DNA from: an uncultured Acidobacteriaceae bacterium
Lineage (GTDB): Bacteria; Acidobacteriota; Terriglobia; Terriglobales; Acidobacteriaceae
Assembly (NCBI GenBank): GCA_903849645.1
Contig: CAINJJ010000039.1
Location: forward strand, 1 to 43,508
Direction of reading: 5' to 3'
DNA: 43,508 bases
Shown here: piece by piece, positions 16,089 to 24,100 of the stretch
Layout: every line of letters begins with the position of its first letter
How positions within the stretch are numbered: the stretch's first letter is position 1
Position numbers and translations under genes: made by a program
Notes under the pieces: model-generated
What the model saw: the letters and a program-made list of their open reading frames with translations, nothing else
Told to the model about the DNA's origin: nothing
Databases searched by the model: none

Positions 16089-16120
16089 GTGTTCCGGAAC
16101 ACCGAGGCGGCAGGTGTTCC
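16089..16120. promoter_or_regulatory. Shared activator site between divergent -24/-12 promoters
   Basis: GTGTTCCGGAACAC (16089-16102) is a perfect 14-bp palindrome made of TGTTCC and GGAACA. A further TGTTCC lies at 16115-16120. The cluster is 34 bases from the minus-strand -24 element (16055) and 52 bases from the plus-strand one (16172), so a single bound enhancer protein could serve both. Confidence 0.55.
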
Positions 16121-16171
16121 GTTTCAGGCGCGCCCCGTGCTTGAATTCCGGGCCAAAACCCCGGAAAACTG

Positions 16172-16187
16172 TGGCACGCCGCTTGCT
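16172..16187 (+). promoter_or_regulatory. Perfect sigma-54-type promoter of the GT4-GT2 operon
   Basis: TGGCACGCCGCTTGCT matches the full -24/-12 consensus TGGCACG-N4-TTGC(A/T). The predicted transcript start (about 16197) is only about five bases before the ATG at 16202. Confidence 0.75.
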
Positions 16188-16201
16188 CTAGCCAAGGTGT
16201 C

Positions 16202-17455
16202 ATGAATCCACGCATCGCCTACCTGGTCAGCCGTTACCCCGCCATCTCGCACACCTTCATTCTGCGGGAGGTGCTGGCGCTTCGCCGCCGGGGCTTTGAG
16301 ATCCACACGGCCTCCATCAATCTTCCCGACCGCCCGGCCGACAAGCTGACGGCCGAAGAGCGCGCCGAAGCCGAGGCAACCCTGTTCATCAAGTCCGCGG
16401 GACTGGGCCGGGTATGCAAGGCGCTGCTTGCCACCTTCGCCGCCTCCCCGGTCCGGTTCTTCAGCGTCTTCGGTTACGCGCTCGGGCTTTCCGGGCTCAA
16501 CCTGCGCGCCTCGGCCTACAACCTCTTCTATCTTGTCGAGGCGATGGTGCTGGCCGATTGGATGCGCTCGAAGCGCCTCAGCCACGTGCACGTCCACTTT
16601 GCCACCCCGGCCGCCACCGTGGCCCTCATCGCCAGCCGCTTCGCCGGGATCGAGTTTTCGATGACCGTCCACGGACCCGACGAGTTCTACAACGTGGATG
16701 CCTACCACCTGGCTGAAAAGGTCCGGCGCGCGAAGTTCGTCTGCTGCATCAGCCAGTTCTGCCGCAGCCAGCTCATGAAGGTCAGCGCCCCGCAGCACTG
16801 GGACAAGCTCGACGTGAGTCCGCTGGGCGTCAACCCGGACCACTTCCGCCCCGTCCCGCACCAGTTTTCCTTTGAATTCCGCCTGCTCTGCGTGGGGCGT
16901 CTGGTCGCGGCAAAGGGCCAGGCCGTGTTGCTCCAAGCCCTGCACCGGCTCGTTCAGGAGCACCGCGAGGTCTCGCTCACGCTGGTGGGCGACGGTCCTG
17001 ACCGTCCCATGCTTCAAGCTCTGGCCGAGAGGCTTGCCATCACCCGCCACGTCCGCTTTGCCGGAGCGGTCAACCAGGACGCCATTCGCGACTTCTATTT
17101 GAACGCCGACGCCTTCGTCCTGCCGAGCTTTGCCGAGGGCGTCCCCGTGGTTCTCATGGAGGCCATGGCCATGGAGATGCCCTGTATCAGCACCCGCATC
17201 ACCGGCATACCGGAACTGATTACCACAAGCCACGACGGCATCCTTGTCTCTGCATCCGACGAAAAGACGCTCGCCGAGGCCATAGCCCTGCTGGAGGACT
17301 CGCCCACTGTGGCGCAGCGACTCGGCAGCAATGGCCGCCGCAAGGTCCTGGCCGACTACAACCTGGAAAAGAATGTGGACCGGCTGGCGGAGATCTTCCG
17401 CTCGCGCCTCAGCGAGCCCGTGGCCGCCCCTCTGCTTGAAGGAGCCTGTGCATGA
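16202..17455 (+). CDS. GT4 glycosyltransferase (WcaL/colanic-acid type)
   Basis: A 417-aa GT-B-fold retaining glycosyltransferase. The N-terminal Rossmann half begins IAYLVSRYPAISHTFILREV, typical of colanic-acid-type transferases such as WcaL/AmsK. HVHFA, VHGPDEF and CCISQFCRSQL follow. The C-terminal half has LLCVGRLVAAKGQ and the E-x7-E motif PSFAEGVPVVLMEAMA, which binds the nucleotide sugar. It acts in the cytoplasm on the lipid-linked repeat unit. It is the first gene after a perfect -24/-12 promoter and overlaps the next gene by four bases (ATGA). The sugar transferred is unknown. Confidence 0.88.
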   Translation: MNPRIAYLVSRYPAISHTFILREVLALRRRGFEIHTASINLPDRPADKLTAEERAEAEATLFIKSAGLGRVCKALLATFAASPVRFFSVFGYALGLSGLNLRASAYNLFYLVEAMVLADWMRSKRLSHVHVHFATPAATVALIASRFAGIEFSMTVHGPDEFYNVDAYHLAEKVRRAKFVCCISQFCRSQLMKVSAPQHWDKLDVSPLGVNPDHFRPVPHQFSFEFRLLCVGRLVAAKGQAVLLQALHRLVQEHREVSLTLVGDGPDRPMLQALAERLAITRHVRFAGAVNQDAIRDFYLNADAFVLPSFAEGVPVVLMEAMAMEMPCISTRITGIPELITTSHDGILVSASDEKTLAEAIALLEDSPTVAQRLGSNGRRKVLADYNLEKNVDRLAEIFRSRLSEPVAAPLLEGACA

Positions 17456-18633
17456 ATTCCGCAATGATCTTTACCTCTCTGGCTGCCGGGGCGGCTGTTC
17501 TTTCGCTGCCCGGCACGCTGGAGCTGGCGCATCTCACCCTGGGCTCGCTGCTGCCCGCCCGCCGCAGGGAAGGGAAAGAAGACAGCCCCGTCCGCCTGGC
17601 TGTCGTCATTCCCGCGCACAACGAGCAGGAGGTTATCGGCAACTGCCTCGACAGCGTGATTTCGGCCAATCCGGAGCAATGCCCCTTTGACATCTTCGTG
17701 GTGGCCGACAACTGCACCGATGCGACCGCCGAAGCTGCTCGCGCCAAAGGCGTCAGCGTGATTGAGAGGAAAGATACCACCCGCCGCGGCAAGGGCTACG
17801 CTCTTGACTTCGCCTTCAACTATCTGCGCCGCGGCTACGACGCCTTCGTCATCCTGGATGCAGACTCTGTGGTCTCGCCCGGCTTCCTTGGCCATTTCCG
17901 CAGCGCCTTTAGCCGTGGCGCACAGGCTTTGCAGTGCATCTACTGCGTCGCCAACCCGGACGCATCCTCCGCAACCCGCCTCATGGACCTGAGCCAGCGG
18001 GCATTCAACCAGGTGCGCACCCGCGGCCGCCATGGGTGGGGCCAGTCGGTGGGCCTGCTCGGCAACGGCTTTGCGCTCAGCCGCCAAACGCTGGAGAAGG
18101 TTCCCTACCTTGCCACCTCGGTGGTCGAGGATCTGGAGTACCACCTTGCTCTTCTCCGCGCTGGAATCCGCGTTGAACTGCTCCGCGAATCCGTGGTTGC
18201 CGGACTCATGCCCACCGGCGGCAAAGCCAGCTCCACGCAGCGTGCCCGGTGGGAGGGCGGTCGCTTCCGCATGATCCGCGAAGTGGCCCCCGGCCTCATG
18301 GCCCGCGTGCTCTCCGGCAGGTTCGATTGCCTGGAACCGCTGGCCGAACTGCTGCTGCTGCCGCTTGCCTTCCACACGCTGCTGATCGGCTTTGCCGCCG
18401 GCGCCGGTTCCGGGTGGCCCCGGATTCTGGGCCTGGCCGGACTGGCTGTTCTCTTCCTCCACCTCTGCGCCGCCATCGGCATGGGCAACTCTCTCAAACG
18501 CGACCTGCGCGCCATTGCAACCGTGCCGTTCTACCTTCTCTGGAAGCTCACCCGCCTGCCCATGATCGTCGCCGCCAGCCTGCGCGGCGCGGCCTGGGTA
18601 CGCACCTCCCGCTCGCCCCAGGGGGTCGTCTAA
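17452..18633 (+). CDS. Membrane-bound processive-type GT2 glycosyltransferase
   Basis: A 393-aa GT-A-fold family 2 enzyme. After an N-terminal membrane segment comes LAVVIPAHNEQEVIGNCLDS, then VVADNCTDAT and the DxD motif in VILDADSVV. The catalytic acidic pair is in VVEDLEYHLA and the Q-x-x-R-W motif is TQRARWEGGR, the combination found in processive enzymes such as cellulose or chitin synthase relatives. Two or three C-terminal membrane segments follow. Its start overlaps the preceding GT4 stop (ATGA). It may extend or add sugars at the cytoplasmic membrane. Confidence 0.85.
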   Translation: MNSAMIFTSLAAGAAVLSLPGTLELAHLTLGSLLPARRREGKEDSPVRLAVVIPAHNEQEVIGNCLDSVISANPEQCPFDIFVVADNCTDATAEAARAKGVSVIERKDTTRRGKGYALDFAFNYLRRGYDAFVILDADSVVSPGFLGHFRSAFSRGAQALQCIYCVANPDASSATRLMDLSQRAFNQVRTRGRHGWGQSVGLLGNGFALSRQTLEKVPYLATSVVEDLEYHLALLRAGIRVELLRESVVAGLMPTGGKASSTQRARWEGGRFRMIREVAPGLMARVLSGRFDCLEPLAELLLLPLAFHTLLIGFAAGAGSGWPRILGLAGLAVLFLHLCAAIGMGNSLKRDLRAIATVPFYLLWKLTRLPMIVAASLRGAAWVRTSRSPQGVV

Positions 18634-18638
18634 GTCCG

Positions 18639-19622
18639 ATGGAAAACTACCCTGATCTCTCCGTAGTCGTTGTCAGCTTCAATACGCGCGACCTGCTCCG
18701 CGAGTGCCTGCAGACGGTCTTCTCCCAGACCGGCCCCAGCTATGAGCTCATCGTGGTGGATAATGACTCCGCCGATGGCTCGCTTGAGATGGTCCGCAAG
18801 GAATTTCCGCAGGCCGTTGCCCTTGCGGGAGGCGGCAACCTGGGCTTTGCCGCCGCCAACAACCGCGCCTTTGAGGTCGCCCGCGGCAAGTACGTTGTCC
18901 TGCTGAACTCGGATGCCTTCCTGCCCGCTGGGGCCCTCCAGCGATCTTTCGATTTGATGGAGCAAGAGCCCTCGGCTGGGCTCGCCGGCGGGCGACTGGT
19001 GGGACGCGACGGAAGCTGGCAGCCCTCCGCACGCCTGTTTCCCTCGCTTCTGAATGACTTTCTTTCCCTGACGGGCCTGGCGGCGCGCTTTCCCCGTTCG
19101 CGCTTCTTTGGCCGCGCCGACCGCACCTGGGCAGACCCCTTGCAGCCCACGGAAACCGACTGGGTCCCCGGCGCCTTTTCCATCATCCGCCGTGACCTGC
19201 TCCAGCAGATCGGCTACTTTGACGAGAACTTCTTCCTCTACTACGAGGAAGTCGACCTCTGCCGCCGCATCCACCAGGCAGGCTACCAGATCCTTTACCG
19301 CCCCGAACTCGAGGTCGTCCACATTGGCGGCGAGTCCTCGCGTCAGATGAAGCGCCTCTCGCTCTCCTCATCCGGCTCCCAGCTCACGCTGTGGCGGATG
19401 CGCAGCGCCCTGCTCTACTATCGCAAGCACCACGCCGGAGCGGCATGGCTGGCCATGAAGATGGAAACCGGCTGGCACAGCCTCCGCTGCCTGCGCAACC
19501 GGTTCCGTTCCTCCACGGAAGCCGCGGCCAAGCTCGGCGAGTCCCGCGCCGTGATTTTCCTCTACAAGACGGCATGGAAGGAGACGAACGGGGGACGGCT
19601 CTCTCCCGCTCGCCCCTGGTAG
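18639..19622 (+). CDS. GT2 glycosyltransferase, rhamnosyltransferase-like
   Basis: A 327-aa soluble GT-A enzyme resembling WbbL-type rhamnosyltransferases: LSVVVVSFNTRDLLRECL at the start, VVDNDSADGS, GGGNLGFAAANNRAF and YVVLLNSDAF, with the metal site in NSDA. Further on, WVPGAFSIIRRDLL and FFLYYEEVDLCRRIHQAGY are the acceptor-side and catalytic-base motifs. The ATG at 18639 is five bases after the upstream stop. A longer frame from 18249 overlaps the preceding gene and is rejected. It probably adds one deoxyhexose or hexose to the repeat unit. The operon from 16202 appears to end here, since a new promoter follows. Confidence 0.87.
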   Translation: MENYPDLSVVVVSFNTRDLLRECLQTVFSQTGPSYELIVVDNDSADGSLEMVRKEFPQAVALAGGGNLGFAAANNRAFEVARGKYVVLLNSDAFLPAGALQRSFDLMEQEPSAGLAGGRLVGRDGSWQPSARLFPSLLNDFLSLTGLAARFPRSRFFGRADRTWADPLQPTETDWVPGAFSIIRRDLLQQIGYFDENFFLYYEEVDLCRRIHQAGYQILYRPELEVVHIGGESSRQMKRLSLSSSGSQLTLWRMRSALLYYRKHHAGAAWLAMKMETGWHSLRCLRNRFRSSTEAAAKLGESRAVIFLYKTAWKETNGGRLSPARPW

Positions 19623-19787
19623 CCTGCCCATCCTGAACAACCTGGCGCGGCAAAGCTTGCCGGGGTGCAAAATGTCCGCCTCCGGCATCGGCTCCCGGCG
19701 TCCGGCGCGCATGATCTCCGGCAGGGCCTTCGCTCTGTCGCGGCCGGGGTCGGGGTTCCGCAGACCCGCTCCGCCACTGATTTCCAT
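19623..19787. other. Intergenic stretch between glycosyltransferase and export genes
   Basis: Together with the next 155 bases this is a 320-base gap. This first half shows no gene, no clear terminator hairpin with T-run and no repeat. The second half holds the activator site and promoter of the export genes, plus an AT-rich island at about 19872-19893. Confidence 0.4.
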
Positions 19788-19811
19788 GTGTTCCATTTCG
19801 TGCCGGAACAC
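19788..19811. promoter_or_regulatory. Activator-site inverted repeat before the export operon
   Basis: GTGTTCC (19788-19794) and GGAACAC (19805-19811) form a perfect 7-bp inverted repeat with a 10-base spacer. It is about 105 bases upstream of the -24/-12 element at 19915 and uses the same arms as the palindrome at 16089-16102. Confidence 0.55.
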
Positions 19812-19914
19812 TGTGCCATCTGTTCTGCTTCCCACAGCCCGCCGACGGCCGGCGGAACGGATGGCAGCGCCCGTAAAATATAGATAAATATACGTTTCAA
19901 CTCCCCCTCCGGTT

Positions 19915-19930
19915 TGGCACAGCGAGTGCA
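19915..19930 (+). promoter_or_regulatory. Sigma-54-type promoter of the export operon
   Basis: TGGCACAGCGAGTGCA matches the consensus except for the first T of the -12 half. The transcript start is predicted near 19940, which excludes the ATG at 19934 as start and leaves 19943 (leaderless) or 20000. Confidence 0.6.
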
Positions 19931-19942
19931 GATATGCAGGGC

Positions 19943-20995
19943 ATGGTGCACCTCCGCAATTCCCGGCCTGCCTCCTGGATATTCCAGCACGGTTTCCCCA
20001 TGCTGTCCCTTGTTCCGCTTGCATTGTTTGCGCTCTTTGCGCTGGCCGCGGCCCCCGCCGCGCAAGCGCAACAGCCGTCCCCCGCCCGGTTCTCCCCGCC
20101 GGTTCCTGAACACACCGCCACCCCCGCCGATCTGCTCCACGAGTTCGACGCCCCCGCCGAGACCGACTACAAGCTCGCCGAGGGCGACGAGATAGAGGTG
20201 GACGTCTGGGGCCGCACCGAGCTGAGCGGCAAGCACACCATTGGTCCCGACGGAAAGATCACCCTGCCCTACGGCGGCTCGCTCAAGGTGGCCAACCTGA
20301 CCCGCGAAGAGGTCGAGGCCGCCGCGGTCAACGCCTGGAAGGACTCCTACGAAAGCCTCAAAGTCTCCGTCAGCGTGGAGCACTACCAGGGCACGCGGGT
20401 TTACGTTCTCGGGCGCGTCAGCACCCCCGGAGCCCTGCAGTTTGACCGCCAGCCCACGCTGCTGGAAGTGATCTCCCGCGCCGGCACCCTGCCGGTCACT
20501 GGTTCAGCGGCGGATCGCACCCCGCTCACCCGCTGCGTCGTCTTCCGCGGCAATGCAAAGATCGCCTGGATCGACCTCCGCGCCCTGCTCAACAACGCCA
20601 ATCTGTCCTACAACATTCACCTGCAGCGGGACGACACCATCTACTTCCCTGACAGCGACGATCAGCTCGTCTACGTGATGGGCGAGGTGGCCCGCCCAGG
20701 CGCTGTGCACCTGACCCAGAACATGACCTTCATGGCCGCGCTGGCCCAGGCAGGCGGACCCACCAAGGATGCTGGCGCGAAGATTCATCTTGTCCGGCAC
20801 TCTTCCGGCGCCGAGCTTGACATCGCCATTAACCAGATCATTCACACCCGGACGGGCGACCCCGACGTGACGCTCGAAAACGGAGACATCCTCTACGTTG
20901 GTCGAAGCGGGTTGGCCAAGGTCGGCTACCTGATGCAGCAGTTGAGCCCGGCCACAACGTACATGCTCTTCGCAACTGGAATCAAGAACTTCTAG
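19943..20995 (+). CDS. Wza-like polysaccharide export protein
   Basis: About 350 aa. It has a signal peptide (hydrophobic stretch LSLVPLALFALFALAAAP ending AQAQQ), a Poly_export domain (YKLAEGDEIEVDVWGRTELSGKHTIGPDGKITLPYGG, about residues 75-160) and two SLBB-like segments (YVLGRVSTPGALQF; YVMGEVARPGAVHL). The family forms the outer-membrane channel or periplasmic spacer for capsule and exopolysaccharide export. No lipobox cysteine is seen at the cleavage site, unlike classical Wza. The ATG at 19943 fits the predicted transcript start at 19940; an ATG at 20000 would give a tighter signal peptide. It is followed after two bases by the co-polymerase gene. Confidence 0.88.
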   Translation: MVHLRNSRPASWIFQHGFPMLSLVPLALFALFALAAAPAAQAQQPSPARFSPPVPEHTATPADLLHEFDAPAETDYKLAEGDEIEVDVWGRTELSGKHTIGPDGKITLPYGGSLKVANLTREEVEAAAVNAWKDSYESLKVSVSVEHYQGTRVYVLGRVSTPGALQFDRQPTLLEVISRAGTLPVTGSAADRTPLTRCVVFRGNAKIAWIDLRALLNNANLSYNIHLQRDDTIYFPDSDDQLVYVMGEVARPGAVHLTQNMTFMAALAQAGGPTKDAGAKIHLVRHSSGAELDIAINQIIHTRTGDPDVTLENGDILYVGRSGLAKVGYLMQQLSPATTYMLFATGIKNF

Positions 20996-20997
20996 TC

Positions 20998-23076
20998 ATG
21001 AACCACGACCTCATCCAAGCCGGTCCCCCCGCCGAGCCCCCCACCGGCTCGGGGCGCGCAATTGACATCAAGGGCGCGCTTCGCCGCCACTGGTACAAGG
21101 GCCTGATCGTTTTCTGCCTTGTCCTCGCGGTGGGCGTTCCCTTTGCCTGGAAGAAGGGAACCTCGGTCTACCGCGCCGAGGGCGTCATCTACGTCTCGCC
21201 GCACAACCTGCGCAACCTCGACTCCGACGAGGAGCAGCAGATCCAGTCAAACAACCAGTTCCGCGAGTACATGGACCAGCAGGCGCACACCATCAACCGC
21301 TATGACATCGTCCTGCCCATCGTGCAGGGCACGGCGGCCGGCGCTGTTTACTTCCGCAACAAGGGCGAGAGCGATCGCTCGGCCACCGACCGGCTGCGCG
21401 GCGCCCTTGAGATTGCCTCCGTCCCCGACACGTATCAGATGACTGTTGCCCTGGAGGGCAAGAAGGCGCAGGGATTGGCCGAGGTCGTCAACGCCGTGAT
21501 GGAAAACTACATCCAGGTGGCGCGCAAGGAGATGTTCTACGACAGCGACTCGCGCCTGAAGCTGCTCGACGAGGAGCGGTCGCACCTTGCCGACCAGATC
21601 GCAGCCACCTCCGCCCAGCGCGATCAGATTGCCGAACGCCTCGGCACCACGCTGTTTTCCGGCGGCGTGATCAACAACTACGAGAAGGCCGCCGGCGACA
21701 ATATGACCGCGCTCATGGACGCCCGCCGCCAGCGCCTGACCGCGCAAGCCGCGCTGGGCGAGGGCTCTGCGGCGCCGGACGTGGAGAAAGGCGTCCTTTC
21801 CGAGGCCTCTGACCTCGTCGACCGCGATCCCGCCATTACCGCCTACCGGTCCTCCCTTTCCAGCCGCCGCGCCGAGCTCATGATTCGCATTCAAGGTCTC
21901 TCGGCAACCCACCCCGGCCGCATCGCCGCGGAAAAGGACATCGCCGCGATCGATGCCGAGCTGGATCGCGCCACCTCCGCCGCCAAGAAGCTTCAAGCGG
22001 TCAAGCTGCGCGACTCCCGCCAGGGCAAGCTGGCGCAGAGCGCCGATCTTGAAAACCACCTGAACCAGGAAGCGAAGGAGATCCAGTCCCGCGCCAGCGC
22101 CTACATGAAGGATTACGAGGAGGCCATGGGACTCGGCGAGGAACTCGAGCGCCTGCGCAAGCGCCTCACCGCCGCCGAGGATCGCATCAGCTCCCTGGAA
22201 CTCGAGGTCAAGTCGCCGGGCTCGGTTCGCATCTTCTCTCCAGCCATGACCCCTCAGATTCCCACTTCCGGCGGGCGCAAGAAGCTGCTCATGATGGTGA
22301 TGCTGGCCGGCATGGTGCTGGCCCTCGGCGTGCCCGTCGGCATTGACTACATGGACTCCTCGGTCCGCTCGGCCAGCGAACTGGAAGCCGCGCTGGGCCT
22401 GCCCGTAACCGGCTGGCTGCCCCTCAACGAACGCCGGCACGGCAGCCGGACGGAGATCGTGCGCCTCGCGGTCGTTCTGCGCCGTCACGTGGCGGAACTC
22501 AGTTCTGGCGCTTTGGTCATCTCCTCGCTGCGCCATGGCTCCGGCTCCAGCACCATTTCACTCGGCCTGGGCACCGCGCTGAACCAGCTTGGCGTACGCA
22601 CCCTCGTCGTCGAGGTCAACTCCCGGACCCCGGACGCGCGCTACAGCGACGGAATCCCTCGTCCCGGCTATGCGCAGTGGCTGGCCGGCACGGCTGCTTT
22701 GGATGAGTGCATCGCCCCTGCCTTGGGCCATCTTCCGGCCCGCATTACCACCGGCGAAGGCGCCAACGACATGGACTTGATGGTCGGCAGCGGCATGCGC
22801 GGCCTCATTGAGGAGGCCGCGAAGGACTTCGACCTCGTGCTTGTGGACGCCGCGCCCGTGAAAGGATCCCTGCTCACCGAGGAGTTGATCCGCGACCTCG
22901 ACGCCGTCCTGCTTGTCTCCGAAGCCAATGTGGACACGAAGAAGGACCTCAAGGCAATGATGAAAACGATCGAGCGCCTGCATCCACGCACCTTTGGCGC
23001 TGTCATCAACAAGGTGGAACTGGTGCGCCGCAAGAATGGAAAGAAAAATGATCCCGCTGCTCTACTCTCTGCATAG
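20998..23076 (+). CDS. Wzc/GumC-like polysaccharide co-polymerase with degenerate kinase domain
   Basis: 692 aa. An N-terminal membrane segment (about residues 33-50), a large periplasmic region with coiled-coil helices (about residues 190-420) and a second membrane segment (about 428-448) form a Wzz/GumC-type chain-length regulator. The cytoplasmic domain has the BY-kinase fold, but its Walker A is RHGSGSST (residues 512-519) with no lysine, and Walker A' reads VVEVNSR, with E539 and N541 in place of the two aspartates. Walker B (LVLVDAAP, D617) is intact. There is no tyrosine-rich tail. It should organise export without phosphorylating, or bind nucleotide poorly. It overlaps the next gene by 29 bases. 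Confidence 0.85.
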   Translation: MNHDLIQAGPPAEPPTGSGRAIDIKGALRRHWYKGLIVFCLVLAVGVPFAWKKGTSVYRAEGVIYVSPHNLRNLDSDEEQQIQSNNQFREYMDQQAHTINRYDIVLPIVQGTAAGAVYFRNKGESDRSATDRLRGALEIASVPDTYQMTVALEGKKAQGLAEVVNAVMENYIQVARKEMFYDSDSRLKLLDEERSHLADQIAATSAQRDQIAERLGTTLFSGGVINNYEKAAGDNMTALMDARRQRLTAQAALGEGSAAPDVEKGVLSEASDLVDRDPAITAYRSSLSSRRAELMIRIQGLSATHPGRIAAEKDIAAIDAELDRATSAAKKLQAVKLRDSRQGKLAQSADLENHLNQEAKEIQSRASAYMKDYEEAMGLGEELERLRKRLTAAEDRISSLELEVKSPGSVRIFSPAMTPQIPTSGGRKKLLMMVMLAGMVLALGVPVGIDYMDSSVRSASELEAALGLPVTGWLPLNERRHGSRTEIVRLAVVLRRHVAELSSGALVISSLRHGSGSSTISLGLGTALNQLGVRTLVVEVNSRTPDARYSDGIPRPGYAQWLAGTAALDECIAPALGHLPARITTGEGANDMDLMVGSGMRGLIEEAAKDFDLVLVDAAPVKGSLLTEELIRDLDAVLLVSEANVDTKKDLKAMMKTIERLHPRTFGAVINKVELVRRKNGKKNDPAALLSA

Positions 23077-24100
23077 CGGCGCGCTGTACGGGACCGAGCG
23101 CATGGCGCTCGCCACCGCTCAGGCGCTCGGACCGGGCTACCGCGTGGTCATCATCGCCCCTGAAGGGCCGGTCCACCAGGAGGCCCGCCGCCTCGGCTAC
23201 GAAACCATCGTCTTCCAAAGCTTCTTCCAGTACCTCCGGGCCATCCGGCCCTTCTACGCACGCAACCGGCGCGTGCTCTCCATCAACACCCGCGTGGTTC
23301 ATTCCATTGCCGCCGCTTTCTGGGAGACGATCTACCGGCGCCCCAGCGCCAACCTTCAGGTGGTCCACGGCGGGGTGGAAGAGCGGCTCAGCTACGGCCG
23401 CAAAAAGATCCTGCGCTACTTTGGCGCGAAACAGGTGGCTGTTTCGAATTACGTCAAGGACCGTCTCATCGCCAACGGAACCGACCCAGGAACTGTCCGG
23501 GTCATCGAGAATTTTCTCTCTGACGAGCGCATCGCCGACGCGCACGTGCGCCCCCGTTTCACCGAGGCCGGTGTGCGCCGCGTCCTGGTCGTCTCCCGCC
23601 TTGACCCAATCAAGCGCATCGATCTGGTAATGGACGCCATCGACGCCGTCCCGTCGCTTGCCGATATCGAGTTCCGCATTCTCGGCAGCGGGCAGGACGA
23701 ACAGCCGCTCCGTGCGCGGGCGGCGAGCTATCCCAACGTGCATTTGATGGGGTTCAGCTCCGCCGCGGCAGAAGAGATGGCCCAGGCCGATCTCTTCCTC
23801 CACCTCTGCGGCGAGGAGCCCTTCGGGCTGGCAATTCTCGAAGCCATGGCCGCGCGCCTGCCCATCCTCGTCCCCGACCAGGGCGGCGCCGGAGCCATCA
23901 TCGAGCCTGGCCTCTCCGGCCTCCACTTTGTTACGAACGACGCCCGCAGTTTGGCACGTCAGTTGCAGTTCTTCAAGTCAGCCAATGCGGAAGAGCTGAA
24001 CCGCCTGGCAGATGGCGCCACTGAAAGACTCCGCAACCACTACAGCGCCCAGAGTGGCGCAAGCCAGTACGGCAAGATCATCGAGGAATGCTGGGTATGA
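23048..24100 (+). CDS. GT4 glycosyltransferase
   Basis: A 350-aa GT-B-fold enzyme. The N-terminal half starts IPLLYSLHSGALYGTERMALATAQAL, the usual acceptor-side segment. The C-terminal half has VLVVSRLDPIKRIDLVMDAI, and the E-x7-E motif lies in CGEEPFGLAILEAMA. The start at 23048 follows a GGAAAG site and lies inside the end of the co-polymerase gene; a start at 23036 is also possible. It ends with an ATGA overlap into the next glycosyltransferase. A consensus -24/-12 element occurs inside the coding region near its end. Confidence 0.86.
   Translation: MIPLLYSLHSGALYGTERMALATAQALGPGYRVVIIAPEGPVHQEARRLGYETIVFQSFFQYLRAIRPFYARNRRVLSINTRVVHSIAAAFWETIYRRPSANLQVVHGGVEERLSYGRKKILRYFGAKQVAVSNYVKDRLIANGTDPGTVRVIENFLSDERIADAHVRPRFTEAGVRRVLVVSRLDPIKRIDLVMDAIDAVPSLADIEFRILGSGQDEQPLRARAASYPNVHLMGFSSAAAEEMAQADLFLHLCGEEPFGLAILEAMAARLPILVPDQGGAGAIIEPGLSGLHFVTNDARSLARQLQFFKSANAEELNRLADGATERLRNHYSAQSGASQYGKIIEECWV
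23952..23967 (+). promoter_or_regulatory. Possible internal sigma-54-type promoter
   Basis: TGGCACGTCAGTTGCA is a perfect -24/-12 match inside the GT4 coding sequence, 130 bases upstream of the next gene. No TGTTCC half-sites were seen within 120 bases upstream, so it may be chance or a sigma-54 site without a local enhancer. Confidence 0.35.

Noticed and set aside
21247..22536. A 429-aa minus-strand open frame
   Set aside because: Antisense shadow of the co-polymerase gene, rich in His, Gly and Val with no motifs.
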